Origin: Nymphaea colorata | Lineage: Eukaryota; Streptophyta; Magnoliopsida; Nymphaeales; Nymphaeaceae | DNA: 64,000 nt | Reading direction: 5' to 3' | Assembly: GCF_008831285.2 (NCBI RefSeq) | Contig: NC_045147.1 | Span: forward strand, 22,344,981-22,408,980 | Part shown: piece after piece, positions 24,340-36,961 of the stretch | How positions within the stretch are numbered: the first letter of the stretch is position 1 | How the letters are laid out: the number at the start of each line of letters is the position of its first letter | The notes under the pieces: generated by a model | Told to the model about the DNA's origin: nothing | Databases searched by the model: none | Seen by the model: only the letters and a program-made list of their open reading frames with translations | Position numbers and translations under genes: made by a program

Positions 24340-26400
24340 CCTCATTTTAAGGAGGGGCAAAGTAGCAACCCGTTAAATTCCATATCTAGATCTAAATCCA
24401 AATCCAGAACCAATCACAAATTATAGTTTCCCTATTTATCGAGATTTCTGTCGTAAGTTGGACAATTAAAAGTGGAACAACATATGGTGACTGAACAAGA
24501 TATCCTCACGTCAGAGTCGGTGGCTGGATTCGAGCGGTAATGCTGTAATATTCCGATCAAAAGAGCCTTAATTTTATTGCTGCCCCGAGCGAGAGACCGT
24601 GATTAGCAAATAGGGCAATTTTTTGGTCCCTCGGGGGAAACCCGCTGGAGCGTTGGCTCGTCCAATGGGAATGCGGGGATGACGACTTCGGGACGTGATC
24701 TGACGGCTGTGAACGCAGAGTACAGCGATGAACGGTGGGAAAGCGTGACAGCTCGGCCGCGTGTATACCCAGCTGGAATTATGAAATAATAGCATCTTAA
24801 AACTGAACAAATTTTTTCGGATTACCAAATTGCACCGAGGCTTTCCTGAAAATTGCTTCTGGTGGGCTTTTTGTTGTTGTCGTCGTATGCTTTTTGGCCT
24901 TTTATGGAGGGAAGGGAAGGCTGCGAGTGTGACATGTGGATTGTGGACCTCCCTCTCATGGCGGTTCAATAGAGAACGTAATCTCGCGGTTTCAGATCCA
25001 GAGTTTTACAAGATCCAAACTATGCAAAACTCATATTTGCTGATAGCATTTTTGATATAATGTAAGAGTATGTATTAAATCAAATTTTAAGTGTTGAATG
25101 GAACAATCTGGCTCACTCCTACATCAATTTTGAGGTTTGAGGTTTAAATCTCGTGATCGCTAAGCAAGCGATCAAACGATAAGGGTGATGGACATAGGAA
25201 AGAGGCAATGGCATCTCTTCCGGATGGTGGAGATGAACCGCTCACCTTGAAAAATAAAATAATATAATTAACATATAATAAATTAAATTATTAGAGAAAC
25301 TAACATGTAGATAAAATACAACCACTTACACAAGTCCACACCTAACTCCCCCTCTGGTAGACCATTGTTTTTATTTACATGTAATTGATATCATTATGTC
25401 AGCAATAGGTGTTTGGTGTGATATTTATTTCAAGATGGCAAGTGGTAGGTGCCACACGTGGAAATTGGGGGATGATCAAGTTTTCGGACTCAAACAGTAT
25501 CTTTTGTTTTCCATTATGAAAACAAAAACATGCAAACAATTGCTCAACCTGTGACAAGCTAGCTCTCCTGATATTTTAAAAAATTACAAACAGCTATCAA
25601 ACTGACAAGCTATTTACAAAGTCATATGCCCGAAATGAAGAAATATTAAAACACTGGCTCAGTATTCGTTTAAAAAATATTAAGAGAAAATCATAAGAAA
25701 CACCAAACCCTTCCCCTTGCCAAATGGCCTCAAAGGAAACTCACGAGTGCTTTACTTTGTCTCTCAATGTAAAAGCCCAGAGTGTTTACCATTTTATTTT
25801 ATATAATGCGAGAGAGAGAGGAAGCATTCTACAGGAAATGAAAATTTCCTGTTGTAAAATTGCTAAAATATCATGGTACAGAACTTATATAAGAGATTTT
25901 TGAGTACAAGTTTTAGTCCATGGAGATCGAATATGTTTGTTTGGTTGGAAGTTTCATATATTGGCACATCCCATTGCATCAGATCCTCTATCTACTCACT
26001 TTCCAAACATTCATATTCGGCGTCAACTTTTTACAAGGAATATTATCTTGCGAGCAAGAGTTGGCCGTGAAAATGGAAATGAAAGATTATGATGAGGGTG
26101 TGCTTGCAAGAGATCTTCATTGAAAGACGCTTATCTCTTCGTTCTTATTTATTTGTTTGTTTGTTTCATGGTAAGTCTGATGAGTGCCTCCATGTTTGGG
26201 TTCTTAATGATTTAAAGGATGAATATATTGAAACATGACGGTGATCACGAGTATCTTAACTTTGTTTGGTAACAGTAAAACATTTTACACTTTTGTTGTA
26301 CAATTTATAAAATATCATAATAGAAATTTTGTATAAGACATTTAGAGTAAAACACTATTCTAACTTATGTGTTTTAGTCCATAAAGATCACATGGGTCAT
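24340..26400. other. Intergenic region between SAR1 and eL29, no gene recognised
   Basis: SAR1 and eL29 are divergent, so this region contains both promoters. The 131-aa minus frame at 24574-24969 and the plus frames near 25873-26123 have no recognisable domain. A 19-bp inverted repeat GATCGCTAAGCAAGCGATC lies near 25155. Confidence 0.45.
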
Positions 26401-26681
26401 AAATTGGGCCTCCACGGGGCTGGCATGACCCGATCCATTCAGTTTTTCTCTAAAGTCCACGTTGGCGCCTTGACAAGCTTTTACCATTTTACAGCAGATC
26501 CAGACGCATACGAACTAATATCCATATCCAAACTCACCTTTGCAAAATTCTCTCCGCATCGGGTCCAACATGATTTACCCGACCTATCCGGACCAAACTT
26601 TTTATCGGGTCTGGACATCGCATATGGATCTTCATCGAAAACCGGGGCAAGATTGACATTCTGGATCTCCAGGGCGTCGAA

Positions 26682-26745
26682 TATAAAATGCAGATTCCAG
26701 ATTAGGGTTTTCTTTCAGCTTCTCACATAGCAGAGAGAACCCTAC
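26682..26745 (+). promoter_or_regulatory. eL29 core promoter: TATA and telo-box motifs
   Basis: TATAAAA at 26682-26688 is followed by ATTAGGGTTTTC at 26701-26712, containing the telo-box AGGGTTT, and by a reverse telo-box AACCCTA near 26738-26744. A site II-type TGGGCC word lies farther upstream near 26406. Telo-box plus site II is the standard promoter signature of plant ribosomal protein genes, co-regulating them with growth. Confidence 0.65.
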
Positions 26746-26930
26746 AGAGCCGGAGGCCGTCGAGGTTTGCAGGTACAGATTGGCGGCTATGTTCTTGAAT
26801 TGTTTGCTTTTACTTTTGTTAAAGCGAGAGAGCGGGGCCTTTCCCGTCTTCTGATTTCAGGTCATCCGCTTCATTTTATCTGCCTCTATGTTCTTTTGGT
26901 GATTGTTTGAGCTTTTCTTTTGCCACAGAA

Positions 26931-27288
26931 ATGGCGAAGTCTAAGAACCACACGGCTCACAACCAATCCTACAAGGCTCACAAGAATGGGATCAAGAAGC
27001 CCAGAAGACACAGGAACACTTCAACCAAAGGGGTAAGTCTTTATCCTATCCACAGATTGTTTTCATTTTTTGGGTTTTCTGTTATTTTGTGATGTTATGT
27101 TGCTTGATATATTGATGAGCGAATTAGTGGATTTTTTAAGTTTTCCTCCGGTGCTTCTTATACACGAGGTTGAGTAAAATCCGTTTTTGTTTGTCTTCGC
27201 CCAGATGGATCCCAAGTTTCTGAGGAACCAAAGGTATGCAAGAAAGCATAACAAGCAGGGCGGTGGATCTTCTATGGAGGAAGAGTAG
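26931..27288 (+). CDS. RPL29: 60S ribosomal protein eL29
   Basis: Two coding exons, 26931-27032 and 27205-27288, give 61 aa, the normal plant length. The protein begins [20 protein letters not shown], continues [21 protein letters not shown] and ends in an acidic EEE tail. It is a small, very basic large-subunit protein that binds 28S rRNA. A leader intron is predicted from 26773 (GCAG|GTACAG) to 26928 (CCACAG|AAATGG), ending two bases before the ATG. The splice point between G34 and M35 falls before the conserved [16 protein letters not shown] block. Confidence 0.96.
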
Positions 27289-29827
27289 AGATTCCACTTC
27301 ATATTGCCTTTAGGCTTTTCATTTTTCTTCGTTCGTTTGTTTTGCGGGAATTCAAGGTGGTTTAACTTTATGATGTTGTCAGTTTTGGATGTAGAACTAC
27401 CCTTTTTCTCATTGCAAAATTTTCTTGCAATGCACAATTAATGGCAAGCTATCTCTGTTTTGACACTTGATTACTTCTCAGATAGTGCAAAATTTGTCGT
27501 CGGTTTACGTCCTCAATTGCCTTTCTATGTTTTGTTTTGCATGCGCTTTGAATTCTTGATAAAGCTTCTGTTGCATGTGTTCAATTTCTTGGTGTAGCGG
27601 AATGAGTTTTGGCAGCGGAATCCCAAATTGTTTCATTCTCGTATTGTGCATGTCAGTCAGTGAGGTTAATCCTTGTTCTTTAAGAGAGTGATTACGGAGA
27701 GGTATCAATTCATAGTAATAGAATTCAAGTCCCTTTACTCATATATAGTTCGGCGTTTGAGAACGATTTGTTGCTATTCACTTGGGAAAGAGAAGAGAGG
27801 CAGAAATAAGTCAGTATCTAGGTAGTCATTTGTAGCTTGGTTGAACTTGGGCTCTATTGACTGCTTCAAATATAAGTTTGATGCGAGAGTGGTGATGGGT
27901 CGTTCTCATAGTTGATGATTAGGGTATTATACTAGTGGTATGACATAGTGTGATTAACTTCTGTTCTCATGAAGTAGTATCTTTGATGCAAATGTGTTTT
28001 CAATTGTAATGCTAATTTGGTTCTTCAATGAATTCGTGGCCTTTGTTTCCTTTGCCTTGTGCATGGAGTGGAACCAAAGTGGCTAGGTACTATAACGTGA
28101 GCATAGAGAAAAGAAAAAAAAAAAACCATTGTATATGAGAGTTGCTATTACCCACTTTTTCTTCCTTGAATTATGTGGTAAATGGTGTGTTCTATGTTTC
28201 ACCTATTAATACGAACCCCTGTTCTATATTTTACTTATTGTGTCATATGGTTTCTTTCCCTCCTACTGCTCAGTGATGATTAGAAGTAGGAGATCCCGAT
28301 ATTCTATGCTGCCCATGGGATACAAGTCTCTCTCTTTCTTGTATGACCATTGTGGCTTTCCCTGATTTACTGACCATCGTGGTATAAAGGTACGAGGTTT
28401 TTGTTATTTGACCTTCGTTTGTGTTTCTCCATCTTTCCAGTTCAACTATCATATAGTTGAAACAAAAAACTTGCTAAATAGAAAACGTTTTCGGTTACAC
28501 AAGCTTGGTTACGGGGGGTTAAAGGTCTTATGGAACTTATGTTTATTAGAGGAGAGCTGTAAGTTCGAGCATTATATCTCGATGCTGCTATCTCTTAGGA
28601 ACGTGCATCTTGGTTTGTGGCTTATTCTCCTTGAATGTGTCTATGTTCACCATGAATCACAAGGGTCTCACCAGAGTTTGTTTTCTCACCCGAGCTATCT
28701 GTTTGTTTTGTGAAACTGGAGACCACGTTCCTGAAATATTGTAAGGAAATTCATTTTACTTGTATGGCATTTGAAGGGGCTATGCTTGAGAGGTTGACAT
28801 GGTCTTAGACGGTTCATATTCTGCCACCAAGGTTGGTATTTGTCGTCGAACTTGATTAAAGCTCGGTCCTGTAAAATTAACGGCAGAGAGTTGAAGCATT
28901 GATGCTGTTGGATCTTGTATGGTTTGTTCCCTTCTTAGGTATCCACTAATTCCATTCAGACCTGGATGGTCTGTGTCACCTGGAGATCGAGACAGCCTCT
29001 TAACTCAAAATGCCATCGCTCGCGTAACATGGGATTCTCTTAATGGCCTAATGGCTTAGTTAAATATCAAAGCAAAGTGTAAATCCAACACGATGTGTTT
29101 CTCATAATGTCCTTTTAAATGTTTTTGAACTTTTTACCGCCGTCTCTTGCTATGAAGTAAGAATAAGATTGTCGTTTACTTATTTCCTTTGCAAATCCCT
29201 GAGGATATCAGTGGTTGGTATATTGTCGAATATGTGATCCAATTCTGAACTTCATTGGCCGAGTTCATTGAAGAACGGATCGAAGGAGTTTTAGGGGTGA
29301 GAAAGGAAGCATCTGTCGCATAAGGGGCATCTTCCAAAGAATCCATAGCCAAACATGAGACGACGCCGCCATCTTCCTACTGAAAGAGATTCGAATCGAT
29401 TTTCACAAGAAACCAGGGATTTTCCTGTGACCCAACAGAAATGATCACTCCAAAGTAAGAAAAGTCGTGAATGTGTATAGGGAACACTTGCACATTCATT
29501 TCTACACACTTTATGGTTTTTTTTTTTTTGTACAAAAATGTGGCATATAAAATGCATCCAAATTCCAGTTTCTGGTTTGATTCTTTTATGGACAAAAAGA
29601 GATTCTCCGCAAGAATCGAATCAGAGGTTAAGAAACAGTGGCAAGATGCCTTACCGTTTTGGTTTCTAATCACAGAGGGGTCAAATCCCCCGTCCCCCAG
29701 CCAGCAAATACAATACAAGAAGGAAAAAAGAAAAGGGAAACTTAAAAATTTGAGTAATATTAATGTTGCCATAAGCGAGTAGACCACAAAAGCTTAGCCG
29801 TAAGTTCGACAGGTTGGCAAGTGGGGT
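27289..29827. other. Intergenic region between eL29 and USP copy 1
   Basis: The eL29 3' UTR occupies the first few hundred bases. The remainder shows no supported gene; frames at 28408-28713 and around 29290-29790 are low-information and overlap on both strands. Confidence 0.45.
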
Positions 29828-32789
29828 TCAACTCCGGTGCGTCGGATGATTTCTACAATGCCCGTGGCCGTGGCCGTGGCCCGGTTGCTTCACGATGAGA
29901 ACTGGACATTTCACCTTCTGGGCACAATGCTCACTTACGCTCTCCGAATTGCTGAAAGATGAAGCACAAAAGTGAACCAATTAGTTTTAAGAAAAGCATA
30001 CCCATAAACACGCAAACTAACTCGTCTTTTTCACTTCTCTAATGTTACTGTTTTCATTGACATTTGGAAGTAGGAATACTCACTGAGTCTGTCATAAAGA
30101 TTGATTGACGTAGATTCATAGTGTACTAACGGATACATATTTTGCTCAAGTTAAAAGGCTCTCTAATGAGTACCAACAGCAGCAACACTGGATGTTTGTT
30201 TTAAAGATTTCTGGTCAGCAGCCAAGGGATTTGGGTCACTTGACTGCACCAGCAGCAGCTGGTAGGTGGTCAGTCATTGTTTCAAATCTCAAAAACATCT
30301 ACCATCCTAACACCATATGGGTAGATGTGCAACAACCCAACAAATGAGTAAATTAGTTTTTCAAAAGAAAATTTAAATTTCTAGCCCCGCTGCTGGAATA
30401 TGTTAGTAAAAATTTCTAGCTCCGCTGCTGGAATGTGTTAGTGGAAGGAAGAAGTAGATACCTCTTGGTGGCAGAAAGTGGATGGCCGCCCATGATCAAG
30501 ATGTCAGCAGCAAGTTTGTCCACCGTTTCACAAATCACGTCCCTTGCATCTCCACTCGCCACTATGCTTTCGATTTTGACCTGACCATTTTTGTCATTCA
30601 AAGCAGAAATTCAACCACCATGAACAGCCTTCGACCTATGTGATGTTATTGATTGCGAGATTGAAAACCTAAAGACGCCAAAGTTGAAGGCATTGACTGG
30701 TAGAGCACGCAAGGTGCCGTATGGTTGGTTGAGACTCTTACCCACTTGCTTTTCTTCTTTGCCAAAGCAAAAGTTCCCCCACCCACAGAGGGTGACGTGC
30801 AACAGCACCACCACTTCTCCAATGGTTCTCACTCATATTGGAGAAAGAAAGGAAAGAAAAGGAATAGAAAAGGAAGTTTATTCCTTTACCTCTCAATCTC
30901 TTCATTTAAGATTTATCTTAAGTATTAGAATTACATTATAAAATCTTTTCTTTCTTTTTTTCATTTTCTTTCCTTTGCACCCAACATAATATTTATTAGT
31001 TCTCATTTCTTTCCCCTCTTTACTAAATAAAGAAGGAAAGAAGAGGGAAAAAAAATGAAAAGATTAAATATAAATTCATCCATCCAAAATTCCGAAGATT
31101 GAAACAAAAAGGAAAGAGGTGTGGTCTCCCATTCCTTCCATTTTATTTGCATCCGTTCCTTTTTCAACCAAACACCAAGAGCCATACCACATTTCATTTA
31201 TGTCTTTTTTTTTTCTCTTTAACAAAAAGAAATTGTATTATTTCAAAGGAGACAAAATAGTTTTAATAAAACAACTAAATAGACATATTTGTACGACACA
31301 ATCGTGGCACAGATGAAAAAATATTTATTCGAAAGGTTATTATTTATTAAGTTATTTAATTTAATGTCTTTGTCATCATCTTGTGTAATTTATTTTTTAT
31401 TAAGAATTTCCTTCTCTTCGCTGAAGAACATCCCAATCCCAGCTTCTTCAAAGGCACTAAAAACATTGTAAAGGTTATTAGCTCTTTGATGGCTCCTTGG
31501 GCGTTGAGCTCTTGGAGTTCGTTAATTTCATTGTGAGAGAGAAGAGCAAAAGATTTTCTGATAGAATAAATGAAGTCTTAAGGAAGAAGTTGTCATGTCC
31601 CTTTGCCAAGAAAATGGAGCTGAAGAGAAAATTATGGTGACCATGCTGTGGGCTTGATTATAAAGAAAAAAAGAGGGCTTTAATATTCGTTTCATACTTT
31701 TCCTCAGTTAAGAAAAAAAAAATTTAACTGTCTTGGCCTTCTCCAATCTGAAGGTCTTTAAATGGAATCTTGTTGGCACCTGTTTGGAATTTGAAGCAAG
31801 AAACCTTTCTTCTAAGCATCAGACTTGTTGAAATAATTAAACAAAGCCATGCTTCATGCTTACTCAAACGAATAAAATAATTGAAGCCTAAAAACTGAAG
31901 AAAGAAACATTTAAACTGAATAAATGGCATATATTTTGATAATCTACTTTGGGCATGTGGGTGCGGTGTAGCGCAGCTGGAAGAACTCTATGAAAAGGAA
32001 TCATGAGGTTGGTAGAATGAAATTTACATTGTCAAGATCTGCACAGCTCTTACACATCTCCTTCGCCTTCTCCATGACTGTCAGGGCGGTTTCTTTCCCG
32101 TACTCTTCAAGCATAGCTCCAATTTTCGACCAAAACAAGCCTGTAAAAAGAGAAAAAGGAGTCTAGCAACGTCAAATATTCAATACCACCGAAGCGAAAT
32201 CGTTCCCTCGAATTGAATGAAACGAAAGTTTTCGAATAGCTGATTAGTGATCTTTGCATTAATAGTCAATATGATTGTATCATGTATGAAGCATAATCGA
32301 ATGAAATTCTAAGATGCTATGTGAAGCTAGAATCTTTTTTAGGAAAAGGAAAGCGAGTTCCTGATAAGAAATGAGACATTGATTCTCTGCCATCGAGGAA
32401 CAACCGCTAACTTTTTCTGCTTGATGAAAAAGAATTCCGCAGAAATCGTTTTCTAGCCACAACCAATCACAGCGTCCTCAAGATCACCTTAAGCAGGCGG
32501 CCATAGGCGCGCATAGCCCGCGACCAATTGCTCGCGCATCGATTTCCATCAAGGCGATATTTACCTTTTCCGTAGAACGGAAACGGGTAGGCGTGGCCGG
32601 AATCGTACCTGTGTGGTCAGGGGGAGGTGGCGCGGGCTTCACGTAGAGGAGGACGAGCGTGATGTCCGAGTTCCTCGCCTTCCTGCAGGGGACGAAGTTC
32701 TGGAGGCACCACGACAACGAGTGCATGCTCTCGTCGCTGTCGTTCACCGCCACCACGATCTTGCTGCCCTTCGTCGCCGGCCCGGCCAT
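29828..32789 (-). CDS. Universal stress protein (USP) family, divergent copy
   Basis: Exons 32609-32789, 32028-32140, 30462-30580 and 29828-29951 join in phase to 537 nt (178 aa). The fold is that of plant UspA proteins: GSKIVVAVNDSDESMHSLSW at residues 8-27, a middle helix SKIGAMLEEYGKETALTVME, then IVASGDARDVICETVDKLAA and DILIMGGH. USPs are small cytosolic alpha/beta proteins, many of which bind ATP. The usual loop G-x2-G-x9-G-(S/T) is damaged here: the text reads GGHPLSATKSNSESVSEHC, with Pro in place of the second Gly and ES in place of GS, and one residue shorter. The C-terminus VKCPVLIVK is normal but is followed by an unusual GHGHGHGHCRNHPTHRS tail. Exon phases equal those of the copy at 36962-40844, so the two are paralogues. 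Exon 4 is the least certain part. Confidence 0.85.
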
Positions 32790-35700
32790 CGCAATACCGC
32801 CACCACTTCCGCCGGGAAATCAAGGTTTCTTCTGCTTTTCCGCAGTTACCGATTTCCGCTCAACGTAATGACAAAAGGAAAGGCTTTTATTCCGGCCGTT
32901 TGGGGGCGCAGCGAATCAGCCGTTTCTGGGTTTCTCTTTCCGTCCCACCGCTTAGCGAAGCGGTTTCAGAGAAAAAGAAAAAGTGGGGAGCTCTGCCTTC
33001 GAGCTCGCATTCACATACATTCGAGGGATTTGCGGACGGTCGACGACTCTCTGGTATCGAGTGGACGCGCCGGCCGCCGATTGTGGGCTTCTTCCACCAC
33101 GCTTCTTTCTCCTTTTGCTTCAACGACACTTCCCATATATATATATATATATATATATAATCACCATGTTATTTAGATAAGTTGTTCATCTAAAACATAT
33201 AAATGATTCAAATGAGATCAAAATGTAAATCATTTTTTTGTTTTTCTTTTTGAACGGTTTATCATCTGGTGACTCTCAAAAGTTAGAATCATTATATATA
33301 TATAGTTCAACTAAATAGTTAAATTTCAAGAATTTAAACATTTCCAACGACAGTTTATACAGACTTTAGCTATTTATAGCTTTTTCAATAATAAATTTAT
33401 AACTTTAAGTCATCCATCAACTAGTCTGCGTGGGTTTGCCGATTAATGTGGTCAACGACTCAACTACCAGCCCCAATGGACCCAGATCCAGATCACACTA
33501 CTAGGGCATTGACCTGGCCAATGGACCCAGATCCGGCTCACGTTATTAGTTAATCAGGCGGTGATCCACATCATTTGAAAATGACGAGAGGCGCTGGTCC
33601 AGGTTCAGGGGTTCCAGAAACACGTTTCCTTGACTCGGAAATTTCCAGTCAACGGGTCGGACCACAATGAGATGCCTGACCCGGACATGAAAATGAACAC
33701 GGCTTAGGGTCCTTTTGAAAGTTAGGCAATAAAAATTCACGAACTTTGCTTTGAGTACACGCATTTAGATATTTCTGCATTTGAAAAAGGAGGAGTTGAA
33801 ATCCTCCAGCCATCCAGTCCAGACCTTTGTCAGATCTCACTCAGATATTGTAATCCAACTCTGTCTGGGTTGCAAACACGGGTAGCAAATCCAAATCAAG
33901 GTCAGTAATCAGATCCCCCCTATCTGTATCAGATCTGACTAAATGGATTTGAAATCGGATTAGCGATCGGAGATCCAGTTCGTTCATATTCCTTGGCATC
34001 TATTATTTTATCGGAGCATGCGTATTTATCTATTTTAATACAAACAAAAAGGGTATCATCAACTTATGCCCTGCGCTCCATACGAGATTCGATAAGGACT
34101 TCGAGATAATTAAAAAAATTGCTATATATCATTAAAATAATTTTAGCATTTGTGTATACGAAAATTTTCACTGCCATCTCAGATGAACAATATACAAAAT
34201 TCAAAGTTAATCACAATAAAATTTCCAAATCTGATTCGGAATCTGCACAATTTCACTGTTTTCATTGAACGAAGAACTATTCTAATATCTTGGATCTCAA
34301 AACCCCATTTGGCTCAAATCAGATCTGAAGTCAGAAAACGGCTCCTGATGACACGCATATCAAAGAAGAAGATATTTTCCGTATCATAATGCATTTTGTT
34401 GATGGCACGTAAGGTAGGAGATTTATTTTTTTAATTTATTTGACACCAATTTTTAATTTTTATTATGGTCATGCTATAAAATATGTCCACCCTTGATGCC
34501 CTCACACCGTCTATATATGTGACGAAATTATTTCTTTAGCTTTTTTTTTTTAATTTTGAGATTGAAAGAGTAATATTTCCAGCACAAATTCCTGCATGTG
34601 GGGTCCAATCAAAAGACTATTATTCCAAAAGGTGCTATTTCTGAACCGCCTAATTGCCCCCCGAACAATGGACTGGAGGAATCTATCCGCTTGACTGGAA
34701 ATTACAGCCGTTGTTGCCAGCAAGTATTCCAGTAATCAATCCGATTCCAATCCTCACTTTTGTTCCCTTCTCACCTTGTGGTCTACAATTATCTGACTCG
34801 ATAACGGCATCAGTTTTCAATCTTTTCATATAAATATTCTCTTTATCTCTCAATCACACAGGATTTTAGATTTTTTTTGTGTTCTAACAAATTTCGTCGC
34901 TTAATTGTGATCTACATTATTCGAGTAGGTCACAGCTCATGTTTTCTCAATGTAATAGTATGTTTTAGATACAAAAAAGATGTTATTTTTTTAATTATTG
35001 AGAATGGTAGGAATGATCCATAACCCCATGTGCACCATATTTTTAAAGAGCAATTAGCAATTCAAGTATTGTTTCTTACGTAATCAACAATAACGTGTTC
35101 AACTCTTAGATGCAAAGATATGGACAAATTTGTCTACTGGATCAGATTCGAGATCTCAAATTTAATCAAACGATTTTGTACGTGAGATCATAAGAATGAG
35201 CCAGAATTGGCCAAATTCAAGTTGATTGCCTTGTCATATTCTGCTTTATCATATTCGGTTCAAATTGATGTATTCTGCTGTTTCGAATCTGAACCGCTTG
35301 CAACCTTCAATACAAACAATTTTATTGGGCATATCTGCTACGTCTTGAGCCATGCCAAACTTATAAATTTTAGATTTGACTGTTCCCTATATGTTTTCAA
35401 ATGCTTAACTTGGGGAGGAATCGTCTTTTACTATTAGTATTTCTTCCTTTGGGATTTGGTGGCTTGCAATCACATATGTGGCGCTCTAATCATTTGGTTT
35501 GACCTAGCCAATGGCCGACATAGTGCCCCTAGAGCCATGCTTGAGCTTTGAAATAAAAATATTGGAAATAAAAAACAATTTTAAGCCTAATAATATAAAA
35601 TATTTGCGGACGTGCTCACAAGGGTTAAAATATTAGCTTAAGAGCTATTAAAGATTGTTAATCTCGTTCTCATGGGTTGAAAAGATCTAGAAAACATTCC

Positions 35701-36961
35701 TCCCGGCAAGAAGAAAGTTGGGCGTTTAGTTTTATAGGCTTAGAAAAAGAAAATATCAAAAAGCACGCCAAAGATTTATCTATTGATAATGAAAAATGTA
35801 CTTGTGTTTGATATTCTTAAAGATGCAACCAAGTGCTTGAACTGCAATCCAAAGTCACCTTTCCGTGGCAATTTGTTGAATATATCATGATCTTACTGCC
35901 ATATTGTCAAAGGCTACAGAACCATGAAAAGTAACAAAAAAGAAAAATGGTGATGGCCGTAGATTGCTTTGTCTTTTGGAAATCGGAGGACAATCTTCCT
36001 CAATCCCAAGATAGATCCCACCGCTTTGGATTTCTTAGAGAATATAGGACATTGCTGTTGTCCAATTCGTTTCAACGGAGATAGGTGCAGACTTATCATG
36101 GTCACAATTTCGGTTTGCTGCTATCTGATCTGGGTCGTAGAAACAGAATCAGTTACCCCACCCACCAAGCAGGGCTGCTAGCTCACATAGAACCCGAATA
36201 TATTACAAACTAGCCAGACCCCAACTCTGGAACCATGACGTACCTATTCCTGGATCCAGTTTTTATTGGTCCCTAAAATGTAAACCGACACCCATAAAAT
36301 CTTCAAGTTTCCTGTTTTTTGTGCCAAACGCGATAGACAGATCCAGGCCCGCTCGTCGGGCTGTGCTGTGTACGCAGAAGACGTCCGACCTCCTGGAGAA
36401 TGTGTCCGCCATATCGCTCAACTCCTTTTCTCCGTCTATTTGATGATCATCATGGAGGGTTTACAGACACTAAATTGGACCAGCTAGGATTAGTTCATCA
36501 TTAAGATTAGACCGGTGAACAAGGATCTTAGATCGTTAGGTTTCCAACCAAGGTTCCTGCAATTATTTTCATGAGCATCTTGAAGTTCAATCGTAAAGGT
36601 ATTAAGTACCCATTTTAAAGAGAAGAAAATAAACTAACGTCTACAAAGGGGGCATATGACAAAGACAAGTGAAGGAAAAGAGTTTAATACAATACTGAAG
36701 GATGTCCAAAATAAGAAACGGCAAAAATAGACGAACCTAGCCTGCAAATCTCATTGCGCAAAAAAATTGCTGGTCTGCATCATATAAAGGAAAGGGAAAA
36801 GCGCAGAAAACTTATCCGAGAATGTTTCTTCTGGACGACATAAAAGCACTCATATACAGAACTGCACATAGAGAAAGAGAGAGAGAGTTCACATTCCACA
36901 ACCAACAAGAAAAGCCCTCTCGATAACCCACAACACCCACACATATGTCCAAACCTCTAGT
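32790..36961. other. Spacer between the two USP genes
   Basis: About 4.2 kb without a supported gene. It has the USP copy 1 promoter, a TA microsatellite at 33135-33159, a short direct repeat containing CAATGGACCCAGATCC near 33473 and 33520, and AT-rich sequence. No USP fragment was recognised, so the spacer does not look like a decayed third copy. Confidence 0.45.
33135..33159. repeat. TA microsatellite
   Basis: An (AT)n run of about 25 bp in the promoter-side flank of USP copy 1. Confidence 0.9.

Noticed and set aside
24574-24969. 131-aa minus-strand open frame upstream of SAR1
   Set aside because: Basic, low-information sequence with no recognisable motif; it lies in the probable SAR1 promoter.
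31965-32030. tRNA-like text GGTGTAGCGCAGCTGGAAG
   Set aside because: It resembles the 5' half of some organellar tRNAs, but no anticodon arm, T-loop or matching acceptor stem follows. At most a short relic, next to USP exon 2.
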